A program made the translations under genes and the position numbers. Positions 1 through 7,709 of a DNA stretch of 64,000 nucleotides are shown here, piece by piece. This stretch comes from Caulobacter vibrioides (lineage in GTDB: Bacteria; Pseudomonadota; Alphaproteobacteria; Caulobacterales; Caulobacteraceae): the NCBI GenBank assembly GCA_001449105.1, contig LNIY01000084.1, positions 1 to 64,000 on the forward strand, in the 5' to 3' direction. The notes under the pieces were generated by a model. That model was given only the letters and a program-made list of their open reading frames with translations. It made no database searches and had not been told where the DNA came from. How positions within the stretch are numbered: position 1 is the stretch's first letter; every line of letters starts with the position of its first letter.

Positions 1-23
1 TATGAGCGCTCCCACCTTCCGTG

Positions 24-113
24 AAATCCCCGCGAAAGCGGGGACCCAGGCTTTTTCTGAACCCCACGGCGCTCGAAGATAAAACACCTGGGTCCCCGCT
101 TTCGCGGGGATTT
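24..113. repeat. Perfect long inverted repeat (palindromic intergenic element)
   Basis: Two 27-bp arms, at 24-50 and 87-113, are exact reverse complements and are separated by 36 bp. Each arm holds the core CCCCGCGAAAGCGGGG, which is itself a hairpin. The same short core recurs, shortened or varied, at 11156-11176 and 55461-55480. The unit looks like a dispersed extragenic palindrome and not a transposable element with its own gene. No coding sequence is visible in 1-257. Confidence 0.8.
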
Positions 114-125
114 TACGGGTTAGGT

Positions 126-252
126 GGCCTGCCCCTGTGGGGGAGGCGATCGCGTCAGCGATCGGTGGGGGGATGACCATCCAGCACCTAGACAGCTGAA
201 AACGTCCCCCCCCCGTCGCCTTTGGCGACACCTCCCCCAGAGGGGGAGGATC
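126..252. repeat. GC-rich palindromic repeat, CCCCTGTGGGGGAGG type
   Basis: A CCCCTGTGGGGGAGG hairpin near 130-146 is followed by a second, inverted hairpin that ends in CTCCCCCAGAGGGGGAGG near 235-252. The unit sits just after the 3' end of the minus-strand FecR gene. The same family occurs in multiple copies at 24505-24710. A role in transcript ends is possible but not shown. Confidence 0.7.
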
Positions 253-257
253 TTCGG

Positions 258-1250
258 CTATCCCTTGCGGGCCAGGCGGATGACGCCGTCCTCGCCTTCG
301 CTGGCCCGCACCGGGAAGGTGTGGGTGACGGCGGTGACGAAGGCCATGGGCTCGGTGCTCTGGAAGTAGCCGGCCAGCCGCAGGTCGGCGATCGACGGGT
401 CGGCGATGCGCACCTTGCGGCGGGTGTAGCGGTTGAACTCGGCCACGGCCTGGCTCAGCGACTGGCCGTTCAGCGCGATGGCGCCTTGCCGCCAGGCCAG
501 GGCCCGGTCGATCTCGGCGTCCGACAGCGGCTGGGCGTGGCTGCCGGCGGGGCCGTAGACCATGGCCGTGCCGGCCGCGATCTTGGTTTCCTTGGCCGGA
601 CCCTTGCCGTCGGGCTCAACCTCCACCGCGCCGCGCCGCACGGTGACGGCGGCGTTCTCGGCGCCCAGGCGGACGGAAAGCTCGCCGGCGGCGGTCTCGA
701 TGCGGGCGTCGCGGGCCTTGACCACGAAGGGACGCTTGTCGGCGGCGGCCTCGAACAGGGCCTCGCCCTTGACCAGCTTCACCTCGCGCACGCCGCCGCG
801 ATAGCGGACCACGACCTTGCTGTCGGTGTTGAGCTCGATGCGGCTGTTGTCGGCCAGCACCACGACCCGGCGCTCGCCGATGTCGGTGGCGTAGGCGGTC
901 GAGGCGGTGGCGCTCATCACCCCGGTGCCGACCACGCCGGCGATGGCGGCGAGCGCGGCCATCAGCGTCCAGGGCGAGCGGCGGTCGAAGGCGCGGCGCG
1001 GGGCGTCTTCCGGCGCGAACAGGTCGGCGTCCGGCTTGGCGAGCCCCGGCTTGAAGGCGCGCAGGCGCTCGGTCCGCTCCCAGGCGGCGTGGGCGCGCTC
1101 GAACGCGGCCTCGTTCTCGAAGCTTTCGGCGCGCCAGGCCTCGAAGGCCGCGCGCGTATCAGCCGCGCAGGCGGGATCGGACAGCCGCACCGCCCATTCG
1201 GCGGCGGCCGCTCTCACCGCTTCGCGTCGCGATCCCGCTTCCCGGCCCAT
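258..1250 (-). CDS. FecR-type anti-sigma factor / signal transducer
   Basis: FecR proteins sit in the inner membrane, hold or activate a partner ECF sigma factor, and receive a signal from a TonB-dependent receptor. The protein (330 aa) starts with a DUF4880-like cytoplasmic helical region. A single membrane span follows at about residues 91-115, then a periplasmic FecR beta domain (GERRVVVLADNSRIELNTDS) and a C-terminal DUF4974/STN-like region (LSQAVAEFNRYTRRKVRIAD). The ATG at 1250 was chosen because the family start MGREAGSRREA is there; the frame stays open upstream through the sigma gene. The gene overlaps the sigma gene by 37 bp, so the two are almost certainly cotranscribed. No receptor gene is visible next to it; one may lie left of the window. 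Confidence 0.85.
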   Translation of the reverse strand: MGREAGSRREAVRAAAAEWAVRLSDPACAADTRAAFEAWRAESFENEAAFERAHAAWERTERLRAFKPGLAKPDADLFAPEDAPRRAFDRRSPWTLMAALAAIAGVVGTGVMSATASTAYATDIGERRVVVLADNSRIELNTDSKVVVRYRGGVREVKLVKGEALFEAAADKRPFVVKARDARIETAAGELSVRLGAENAAVTVRRGAVEVEPDGKGPAKETKIAAGTAMVYGPAGSHAQPLSDAEIDRALAWRQGAIALNGQSLSQAVAEFNRYTRRKVRIADPSIADLRLAGYFQSTEPMAFVTAVTHTFPVRASEGEDGVIRLARKG

Positions 1251-1807
1251 GAACGCCCTTCGTCGATACGCACTGACTGGGTCGCGCTCGCGCGGCCCAG
1301 CTTTTCGGAACAATAGCGAAGCCCCTTGATCAGGTGCTTCTCCACCGTTGAGACGGACAGACCCATGCGGACCGCTATCTCGCCCGGCGACAGGCTATAA
1401 ACTTTCCGAAGGGTGAATACACGCCGACATTGTGTCGGCAGTTCCGATATCGCTTCGCGCAACTGGCGCAGCTCGTCGCGCGACACCAGTGCAGCTTCCG
1501 GACCGGGCGCCTCGTCCATGCCGCCGATCAGCTCGAAGTCGGCGACGGCGGTGATGGTCAGCACCTTGCGGCGGCGCAGGCCGTCGAAGGCCACGTTGCG
1601 CAGGGTGCGCGAGGCGAAGGCGGCCGGATTGGCGATCTCGCGCCAGGTCTTGCAGGCGATCACGCGGGTGAAGGCGTCGTGGACCAGATCCTCCGGATCG
1701 GTCTCGCCGTCGCGGCAGAACTTTCGCGCATAGGCCAGAAGCCTTGGCTCCAGGGGCAGGATCTCCCTCCGGAACCAGGCGCGCCGCTCTTCGTCGTCTG
1801 CTGTCAT
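1214..1807 (-). CDS. ECF RNA polymerase sigma factor, FecI-like
   Basis: This 197-aa protein is an extracytoplasmic-function sigma factor. Region 2 is visible around LLAYARKFCRDGETDPEDLV, and region 4 as a helix-turn-helix around YSLSPGEIAVRMGLSVSTVE. There is no region 1.1 or 3, as expected for the class. The ATG at 1807 gives MTADDEERRAWF; an upstream in-frame start would add nine residues. It overlaps the downstream FecR gene, which is the usual sigma/anti-sigma arrangement. Its likely target is a TonB-receptor promoter, but none is present in this part of the window. Confidence 0.88.
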   Translation of the reverse strand: MTADDEERRAWFRREILPLEPRLLAYARKFCRDGETDPEDLVHDAFTRVIACKTWREIANPAAFASRTLRNVAFDGLRRRKVLTITAVADFELIGGMDEAPGPEAALVSRDELRQLREAISELPTQCRRVFTLRKVYSLSPGEIAVRMGLSVSTVEKHLIKGLRYCSEKLGRASATQSVRIDEGRSWAGKRDRDAKR

Positions 1808-2018
1808 CGCCCCTCTTCCCCGGCCGGGAACCAACCCCGGCAGCGCCGTCGTGGCAAGAGGCGAAGGAGCGCCCCGGGCGGCGGGGAGGGCTTATGCGCC
1901 CGGTTCCGGCGCCAAGTATTACGAGGCGGGGCAAGGGATTGCGTGCGAACGGACGTCGCCGAAAGATTGAGCAGATTTTTTGCGCGGACCGCCCGTCAGG
2001 CGAGCGTCTTTGCTCGCT

Positions 2019-3530
2019 TTAGTCGATCAGCTTGGCAAGCTCGCCCGCAAGGCGCAGGTCTTTGACGAATTCGGCCCGGGCCTGTTCGCGTGCGTCGGCG
2101 TCGGGCAGGCGCAGCAGGAACGAGGGGTGATAGGTCACCACCGCCTGGGCCTGGCCATGAGCTTGGCTTGGCAGTTGCAGGGCCCGGCCGCGATTGGCGG
2201 CGATGGGCGTGGCCTTGCCGATCACCGCATGGGCCGCGGTGGCGCCCAGGGCGACGATCACCCGAGGGCGCACCAGCCGCCGCTCGGCGTCCAGCCACCA
2301 GCGGCAGGCCTGCACCTCGCCCCGGTCCGGGGTCTTGTGGATGCGCCGCTTGCCGCGCGGCTCGTGCTTGAAGTGCTTCACCGCGTTGGTGACGAAGGTG
2401 CGATCGCGCGGGACGCCGGCTTCCTCCAGGGCCTGGTTGAACACCTGGCCGGCGGGGCCGACGAAGGGGCGTCCGGCCAGGTCCTCCTGGTCGCCCGGCT
2501 GTTCGCCGACGAACATCAGCGGCGCATGGGCCGCGCCTTCGCCCGCCACGCCCTGGGTCGCATCGCGCCAGAGGTCGCAGCGCCGGCAGACCTGCACCGC
2601 GGCCGCCACTTCGTCGAGGCTGGTGGGGACGTCGCCGTTGTACGCGCCGTCGCGGGCCTGGCGCAGGGCGGCCTTCAGCACGCGATCGGGCGCGGGGGAG
2701 GGCGGTGCGGCGACCATGGCGGCGGCGCGCTCCTGGGCGGTTTCGATCAGCTGCGGAATGAGCCGCGCCTCGGGCAGGTTCCGCCAGTACCGCTTGGGCA
2801 TTTCCTGGCGCATCATCCTCTCGTTCAGCCGCGCCGGGTTGAAGATCGAGGCGTAGTAGGTGCGCCACAGCTCTTCCTGCGCGTCCTCGGCCGGCGCGTC
2901 GGCCGGATCGGCGCCGTCCGACACCTTCAGCGTCCGGCCGTCCCAGGCCACGCAGGCGTCGGGTGTCAGGATCGTCCAGGCCATGTTGGTGAAGCGGCGC
3001 GCGAAGAACGGCGCGGCGGCCTCGGTCACGCGGTGGGCCGGCTCGAACCAGGCCGCGTAGGTTTCCGGATCGGTCTCGATCAGGCGAAAGCGCACGAAGG
3101 CGTGCATCTTGTGGATCGCCCGGTCGACCGCCTTGGCCATGTCGCGCGCCCCGGCGACGTCGGGATCGGCCGGATTGTCGATCAGCCGCGGCTCGCGCTC
3201 CAGCCGCCACAGCAGGCGGTAGAGCAGGGCGAAACGTTCGCCGGACCGGTGCAGGATCACGGAGCGGGCCAGATCGACGAAGGCCGGCGGCACGGTGAAG
3301 CCCCTCTCCTTTGCGGGGAGGGGGAGGGGCGGGGGAGTTGGTTCTGAAACGGCCGGCACGGAGCCGACACCCCCACCCCCTGACCCCTCCCCGCAAGGGG
3401 GAGGGGAGAAGAGGTCGCTTTGAATCGTCCAGAAGACGGTCTCGGGCGAAACGCCTTGGGCTCGCAGATCGCGGGCCGCCCTGCGCCAGCCGTCGAAGTC
3501 GATCTCCGAGGAAAGCCGCACCACCCGCAT
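2019..3530 (-). CDS. udgX: UdgX-type uracil-DNA glycosylase fused to a TIGR03915-like domain
   Basis: The protein has 503 residues. The N-terminal half (about 1-290) matches the SAM/repair-associated family TIGR03915 (for example ALLYRLLWRLEREPRL). The C-terminal half (about 300-503) is a family-4-like uracil-DNA glycosylase with GEQPGDQED at 342-350, the KRRIH motif at 394-398 and TYHPS at 466-470. KRRIH is the signature of UdgX, which in mycobacteria binds uracil-containing DNA covalently through that histidine (H398 here). The paired Cys motif VCRRCDLW fits the iron-sulfur ligands. The start codon overlaps the stop of the radical SAM gene (TGATG), so the two are translationally coupled. 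Residues about 42-79 are encoded by an inserted palindromic repeat. Confidence 0.88.
   Translation of the reverse strand: MRVVRLSSEIDFDGWRRAARDLRAQGVSPETVFWTIQSDLFSPPPCGEGSGGGGVGSVPAVSEPTPPPLPLPAKERGFTVPPAFVDLARSVILHRSGERFALLYRLLWRLEREPRLIDNPADPDVAGARDMAKAVDRAIHKMHAFVRFRLIETDPETYAAWFEPAHRVTEAAAPFFARRFTNMAWTILTPDACVAWDGRTLKVSDGADPADAPAEDAQEELWRTYYASIFNPARLNERMMRQEMPKRYWRNLPEARLIPQLIETAQERAAAMVAAPPSPAPDRVLKAALRQARDGAYNGDVPTSLDEVAAAVQVCRRCDLWRDATQGVAGEGAAHAPLMFVGEQPGDQEDLAGRPFVGPAGQVFNQALEEAGVPRDRTFVTNAVKHFKHEPRGKRRIHKTPDRGEVQACRWWLDAERRLVRPRVIVALGATAAHAVIGKATPIAANRGRALQLPSQAHGQAQAVVTYHPSFLLRLPDADAREQARAEFVKDLRLAGELAKLID
3299..3413. repeat. Palindromic repeat inserted in frame inside the udgX gene
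   Basis: Two GC-rich arms, at about 3301-3340 and 3367-3412, are imperfect reverse complements, with cores CCCCTCTCCTTTGCGGGGAG and CTCCCCGCAAGGGGGAGGGG. The element resembles the intergenic palindromes elsewhere in the window, yet it lies wholly within a coding region. It adds about 38 low-complexity residues (Pro/Gly-rich, such as SPPPCGEGSGGGG) between TIQSDLF and VPPAFVDLAR without breaking the frame. Confidence 0.8.
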
Positions 3531-4756
3531 CAGAACAGGCTCAGTTGCGCCGGTTCCACCAGGCGGGCCTTCAGGTGCTCGCCGTCGGCAGCCATGCCCG
3601 GCGTCCAGCCCTCGGCGACGACGAAGGCCCTGGCCCGCTTGACCACGGCCCCCACGCCCTTGAGGTCGTCGATCGTCAGTCGCGCCTGCCTGCGGGCCAG
3701 CAGGATGCGGTCGACCGCCTTGGCGCCCAGGCCCGGCACGCGCAGCAGGGTCTCGCGGTCGGCGGTGTTGACGTCGACCGGGAACCTGTCGCGGTTCCTC
3801 AACGCCCAGCCGGTCTTGGGATCGACCGACAGGTCCAGGTCCTCGCCCTTGCCGATGATCTCGGGCTGGTCGAAGCCGTAGAAGCGCATCAGCCAGTCGG
3901 CCTGGTACAGTCGGTGCTCGCGCAGCAGCGGCGGCCGGGACGAGGGCAGGCGGTGGCTGGAATCCGGGATCGGGCTGAAGGCCGAGTAGTAGACGCGGCT
4001 GAGGCGATAGGCGCCGTACAGCGAGGCGCTGCGGGCCAGGATGTCGCCGTCCCTGGCCGCATCGGCGCCGACGATCAGCTGGGTCGACTGGCTGCGCGCG
4101 AAGCTCTTGCGCGGCGCCTTGCGGGCCGGCTCGGCCTTGTCTTCGATGGCCAGCCGCATGCGGCCCATGGCCCGCTTGATGTCGCCGACGTCCTTCTCGG
4201 GAGCCAGCGACTTCAGGCTGTCGTCGCGCGGCAGCTCGATGTTGATCGACACCCGGTCGGCATAGAGCCCGGCCTCCGTCGCCAGCTCCGGCGAGGCCTC
4301 GGGGATGAGCTTCAGGTGGATGTAGCCCCGGAAGTCGTGGTCCAGCCGCAGGGACCTGGCGATGCGGACCATCTCCTCCATGGTGTAGTCGCCGTTGCGG
4401 ATCACCCCCGACGACAGGAACAGCCCCTCGATGTAGTTGCGCTTGTAGAAGTTGAGGGTGAGATCCACGACCTCCTTCACCGAAAACCGCGCCCGGGGCG
4501 TGTTCGACGACACCCGGTTGATGCAGTAGGCGCAGTCGTAGATGCAGAAGTTGGTCAGCAGGATCTTCAGCAGGCTGATGCAGCGCCCGTCGGGGGCGTA
4601 GGCATGGCAGATGCCCATGCCCTCGGTGGAGCCCACGCCCTTGCCGCCCACGGAGTCGCGTTTTTCCCCGCCCGATGAGGCGCAGGAGGCGTCGTACTTG
4701 GCGGCGTCGGCGAGGATGGCGAGCTTGCGGCGGATATCGAGAACGGCCATCCGCAT
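3530..4756 (-). CDS. Putative DNA modification/repair radical SAM protein (TIGR03916-like)
   Basis: This 408-aa protein has the radical SAM cluster motif CIYDCAYC, with cysteines at 71, 75 and 78. Further cysteines lie just before it (GICHAYAPDGRC). The C-terminal part has a helix-hairpin-helix DNA-binding motif (TLLRVPGLGAKAVDRILLAR). These fit the family found next to the TIGR03915/UdgX partner, and the partner follows directly with overlapping stop and start codons. The reaction is unknown; a role in DNA repair or base modification is inferred from the partner and the HhH motif. A second in-frame ATG two codons downstream cannot be ruled out as the start. Confidence 0.87.
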   Translation of the reverse strand: MRMAVLDIRRKLAILADAAKYDASCASSGGEKRDSVGGKGVGSTEGMGICHAYAPDGRCISLLKILLTNFCIYDCAYCINRVSSNTPRARFSVKEVVDLTLNFYKRNYIEGLFLSSGVIRNGDYTMEEMVRIARSLRLDHDFRGYIHLKLIPEASPELATEAGLYADRVSINIELPRDDSLKSLAPEKDVGDIKRAMGRMRLAIEDKAEPARKAPRKSFARSQSTQLIVGADAARDGDILARSASLYGAYRLSRVYYSAFSPIPDSSHRLPSSRPPLLREHRLYQADWLMRFYGFDQPEIIGKGEDLDLSVDPKTGWALRNRDRFPVDVNTADRETLLRVPGLGAKAVDRILLARRQARLTIDDLKGVGAVVKRARAFVVAEGWTPGMAADGEHLKARLVEPAQLSLF

Positions 4757-4861
4757 AGCCTATAGTTCTTCTTTTGTTCCGTCGAGTTCTGCGATGTCGC
4801 ACCCGGCGCGGAACCGGCCGAGGGCTTCGCGCGATCCCTTTGCGGAAAAGGGAGTTTCGCC

Positions 4862-5149
4862 ATGGCGCGTCGCAAGGATGACTGGCCCTCGACGCTGATG
4901 GACGCCTGGGCGCTGAGCCTGGAGGCTTCCACCGTCATCGGCCTTAGGACCATGGTCCTGGCCGGCGGCGGGGCCAAGGCCCAGGCGGAAGCCGTGCGCA
5001 TGACCACCGAGAAGATGGCCGCCGCCGCCGACATCGGCCTGAAGTTCTGGACCGGCGGACTGCCCCAGGCCCCCGACGCGGCGACCCGGGCGGTGGTGAA
5101 GCACTATCGCGCCAAGGTGCGGGCCAATCGGAAGCGGCTGGCGCGGTAG
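4862..5149 (+). CDS. Small conserved-looking hypothetical protein (95 aa), phasin-like in character
   Basis: The ORF has a good ribosome-binding site (AAAGGGAG) before its ATG and ends with a basic tail (RAKVRANRKRLAR). Its body is helical and amphipathic (STLMDAWALSLEASTVIGLR), reminiscent of phasins or other granule-associated helical proteins; that resemblance is only one of composition. It lies between the radical SAM gene (divergent) and a LysR gene (convergent), so it is probably transcribed alone. Function unknown. Confidence 0.6.
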   Translation: MARRKDDWPSTLMDAWALSLEASTVIGLRTMVLAGGGAKAQAEAVRMTTEKMAAAADIGLKFWTGGLPQAPDAATRAVVKHYRAKVRANRKRLAR

Positions 5150-5158
5150 GGGCGGCGC

Positions 5159-6064
5159 CTAGGCTCCTGCGACCACCAGTTCGGCCGCCAGGAAGTCGAC
5201 GAAGGCGCGCACCTTGGGCGTCAGCTGCCGGTTGGACGGCCACACCACGCGGAACACGCCGGTGCTCTTCAGGAACGGCTCCAGCACCGAGACCAGCGCC
5301 CCGCTGGCCAGCTGCGGGCGTACCGAGAACAGGGGCACGCAGGTGACGCCCTGTCCTTGTTCGGCCAGATAGATCAGCGGTTCGAGGGTGCTGGCCGTCA
5401 CGGCCGTGGGCAGGCCTCCGCCGACGAAGACGTCGTCGCGCCAGAGCGGCCAGCGCTCCAGCTTGCCCGTCGAGGGATAGCGGTGCTGCAGGCAGGCGTG
5501 GCCGATCAGGTCCTCGGGCGAGGCTGGACGGCCGTGGCGCTCGAAATAGCCGGGCGAGCCCACCACGCGGTGCTCGAACGCGCCCAGCGATCGCGTCATC
5601 AGCCGGGAATCGGAGACCTCGCCGGTGCGGACGACGGCGTCGAAGCCCTCTTCGATGACGTCGACGATGCGATCGGTGAAATCCAGGTCGAGCTCTATCT
5701 CCGGATAGGCGCGCATGAACGCCGACAGCGTCGGCATCAGCAGCATGCCCACCAGCGGGAAGCTGACGCGCAGGCGGCCGCGCGGGGCTTCCCGCGAGGC
5801 CGAAAGCTCGCCGGTCAGCGCGTCGATCTCGGCGAAGATCCGCCGGCAGCGGTCCAGCAGCAGTCCGCCCTCGGCGGTCAGGGCGACCGAGCGGGTGCTG
5901 CGGTGGAAAAGGCGCGTTCCAAGCTGGGCCTCCAGCCGCGCGACGGCCTTGCCCACCGCCGAGGGCGAAACGCCCAGCCGGCTGGCCGCGCCCACGAAGC
6001 TGCGGGTCTCGGTGACCCGCACGAACACGTTCAGGGCGCCCAGGCTGTCCACGGCAGTCTCCAT
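5159..6064 (-). CDS. LysR-family transcriptional regulator
   Basis: The protein (301 aa) has an N-terminal winged helix-turn-helix (SFVGAASRLGVSPSAVGKAV) followed by a periplasmic-binding-like effector domain, the normal LysR layout and length. The start at 6064 (METAVDSLGALNVFVRV) places the HTH at the usual distance from the N-terminus; the frame stays open upstream but has no family features there. It is divergent from a small monooxygenase gene and an MFS exporter and probably controls them from the shared intergenic region, like many LysR regulators. Confidence 0.9.
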   Translation of the reverse strand: METAVDSLGALNVFVRVTETRSFVGAASRLGVSPSAVGKAVARLEAQLGTRLFHRSTRSVALTAEGGLLLDRCRRIFAEIDALTGELSASREAPRGRLRVSFPLVGMLLMPTLSAFMRAYPEIELDLDFTDRIVDVIEEGFDAVVRTGEVSDSRLMTRSLGAFEHRVVGSPGYFERHGRPASPEDLIGHACLQHRYPSTGKLERWPLWRDDVFVGGGLPTAVTASTLEPLIYLAEQGQGVTCVPLFSVRPQLASGALVSVLEPFLKSTGVFRVVWPSNRQLTPKVRAFVDFLAAELVVAGA

Positions 6065-6087
6065 TGCGGACCTTTTTGTCCGGACTG

Positions 6088-6113
6088 AGCGAAGCTGTGG
6101 CCTGTTTTTCGCT
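6088..6113. promoter_or_regulatory. Dyad in the LysR/monooxygenase divergent promoter region
   Basis: AGCGAA at 6088-6093 and TTCGCT at 6108-6113 form a dyad with a 14-bp spacer between the divergent LysR (start 6064) and monooxygenase (start 6177) genes. A second short dyad, GGAC-N6-GTCC, lies at about 6068-6081. Either could be the LysR site; the assignment is inferred from position only. Confidence 0.4.
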
Positions 6114-6176
6114 AGTTGTCTCGCAGTCATCGTCCGGGGCGCGGCCAGTCGGGCCGCTTCACGGATCTTTCCAGCC

Positions 6177-6533
6177 ATGACCACCCCGCCCGTCGCCGCC
6201 TTCGCCGCCGCGCCCACGCCGACCGTCTTCATCGTCAACGTCATCCACGCCCGGGAAGGGCGGCAGGACCAGGCGTTCGACATCATCCAGGACGTTGTCC
6301 GCCTGGCGTCGGGCAAGCCGGGCTTCCTGTGGAGCAACCTGGCCAAGAGCACCGACGGCCTGACGGTGGTGAACATCGAGGCCATCGCCGACGAGGGCAA
6401 TGTCGGCGAGTTCTTCTCCGATCCGGTCTTCGTCGAGAAGTTCCGCCGGCTCGACGAGGTCTCCACCAGCGAATTTCACACCTATCGCGTCACCGACCTG
6501 ATCCTGCCGACCATCGCCGGGCAGGCGTCGTGA
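6177..6533 (+). CDS. Antibiotic biosynthesis monooxygenase (ABM) domain protein
   Basis: The 118-aa product has the ferredoxin-like ABM pattern: strand TVFIVNVIHA, helix REGRQDQAFDIIQDVVRLAS, then GFLWSNLAKSTDGLTVVNIE and a C-terminal FHTYRVTDLI strand. Small ABM proteins act as quinol- or polyketide-type monooxygenases or as heme/quinone-binding proteins. The exact substrate cannot be read from the sequence. Its stop overlaps the GTG start of the next gene, an MFS exporter, so the pair is coupled and probably works together under the divergent LysR regulator. Confidence 0.8.
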   Translation: MTTPPVAAFAAAPTPTVFIVNVIHAREGRQDQAFDIIQDVVRLASGKPGFLWSNLAKSTDGLTVVNIEAIADEGNVGEFFSDPVFVEKFRRLDEVSTSEFHTYRVTDLILPTIAGQAS

Positions 6534-7705
6534 GCGAGGCGACGGAGCAGCGGCCCAGGGAGCGGCTGCCGCTCCCTGGCCTGTCGGCCCTGGCGACGGC
6601 CGGGTTCCTGACCATCCTGACCGAGGCCCTGCCGGCCGGGCTGCTGTCGAGCATCGGGGCCGACCTGATGGTGTCCGAGGCGATGGTCGGCCAACTGGTG
6701 ACGGCCTACGCGCTGGGCTCGCTGGTCGCGGCCATTCCGCTGACGGCGGCCACGCGGCGCTGGCGCAGGCGATCACTGCTGATGCTGGCGGTCGGCGGCT
6801 TCCTGGTGACCAACGCGGTCACCGCTGTGTCGCACAGCTACGTCCTGACGCTGGCGGCGCGGTTCGTGGCGGGCGTGTTCGCGGGCCTGGTCTGGGCGCT
6901 GCTGGCCGGCTACGCGGGCCGCATGTCTCCGGAAAGCCTGCGCGGCCGGGCCATCGCCGTGGCCATGGTCGGCACGCCGCTGGCGCTGGCGATAGGCATT
7001 CCGGCCGGAACCCTGCTGGGCGGGGTGATCGGCTGGCGCGCGGTGTTCCTGATCATGAGCGTATCAAGCCTGCTGCTGGTCGGCTGGATCGCCTGGCTGG
7101 TCCCCGACTTCCCGGGGCAGGCCGATGCGCGGCGCGGCGGCCTGAAGGCCGTCCTCGCCCTGCCGGGTCTGAAGACCATTCTGGCCGTCACCCTGGCGTT
7201 CGTCCTGGCTCACAACGTCCTCTACACCTACGTCGCCCCGCTGTTGCAGCGGGCGGGTCTGGCCGATCGCGTCGACGCGGCGCTGCTGCTGTTCGGGGTC
7301 GTGGCCCTGGGCGGCATCTGGGTGGTCGGGGCGCAGGTCGATCGCCGCCTGGGAACCCTGACCCGGGCCAGCATCGTGCTGTTCGCGGCGGCGGCCCTGG
7401 TGCTGGGCGTGTTCGGCGCCAGGCCGGGACTGGTCCTGGCGGCCATCGCCGTCTGGGGCGCGGCCTTCGGCGGGGCGGCCACCCTGTTCCAGGCTGCGTC
7501 GGCGCGCGTCGCCGGGGAGGCGACCGACGTCGCACAGTCGATGATCGTCACGGTCTGGAACCTGGCGATCGCCGGCGGCGGGGTGATCGGCGGGCTGATC
7601 CTGCGCGAGCAAGGGCCTGAGGGCCTGCCCTGGAGCGTCGTGGCGCTGCTGGCGGCGGCGGGGCTCCTGGCCGTGCTCGGCCGGCGCGCGGGGTTTCGGA
7701 ACTAG
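6530..7705 (+). CDS. MFS transporter, DHA1-type efflux family
   Basis: The protein (391 aa) is very hydrophobic with about 12 predicted membrane segments, typical of the major facilitator superfamily. It resembles AraJ/sugar-efflux or drug-efflux DHA1 proteins: the N-terminal TEALPAGLLSSIGADL motif is characteristic, and basic loop residues (TRRWRRRSLL) follow the second span. The GTG at 6530 overlaps the preceding TGA (GTGA), giving translational coupling to the monooxygenase gene. Export of a product or a toxic small molecule is likely; the substrate is unknown. Confidence 0.88.
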   Translation: MSEATEQRPRERLPLPGLSALATAGFLTILTEALPAGLLSSIGADLMVSEAMVGQLVTAYALGSLVAAIPLTAATRRWRRRSLLMLAVGGFLVTNAVTAVSHSYVLTLAARFVAGVFAGLVWALLAGYAGRMSPESLRGRAIAVAMVGTPLALAIGIPAGTLLGGVIGWRAVFLIMSVSSLLLVGWIAWLVPDFPGQADARRGGLKAVLALPGLKTILAVTLAFVLAHNVLYTYVAPLLQRAGLADRVDAALLLFGVVALGGIWVVGAQVDRRLGTLTRASIVLFAAAALVLGVFGARPGLVLAAIAVWGAAFGGAATLFQAASARVAGEATDVAQSMIVTVWNLAIAGGGVIGGLILREQGPEGLPWSVVALLAAAGLLAVLGRRAGFRN

Positions 7706-7709
7706 GCGC

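Noticed and set aside
2000-2017. Terminator for the udgX gene (GCGAGC-N6-GCTCGC hairpin)
   Set aside because: The stem is only 6 bp, and on the minus strand it is followed by A-rich, not T-rich, sequence, so it does not meet the form of an intrinsic terminator for that gene.
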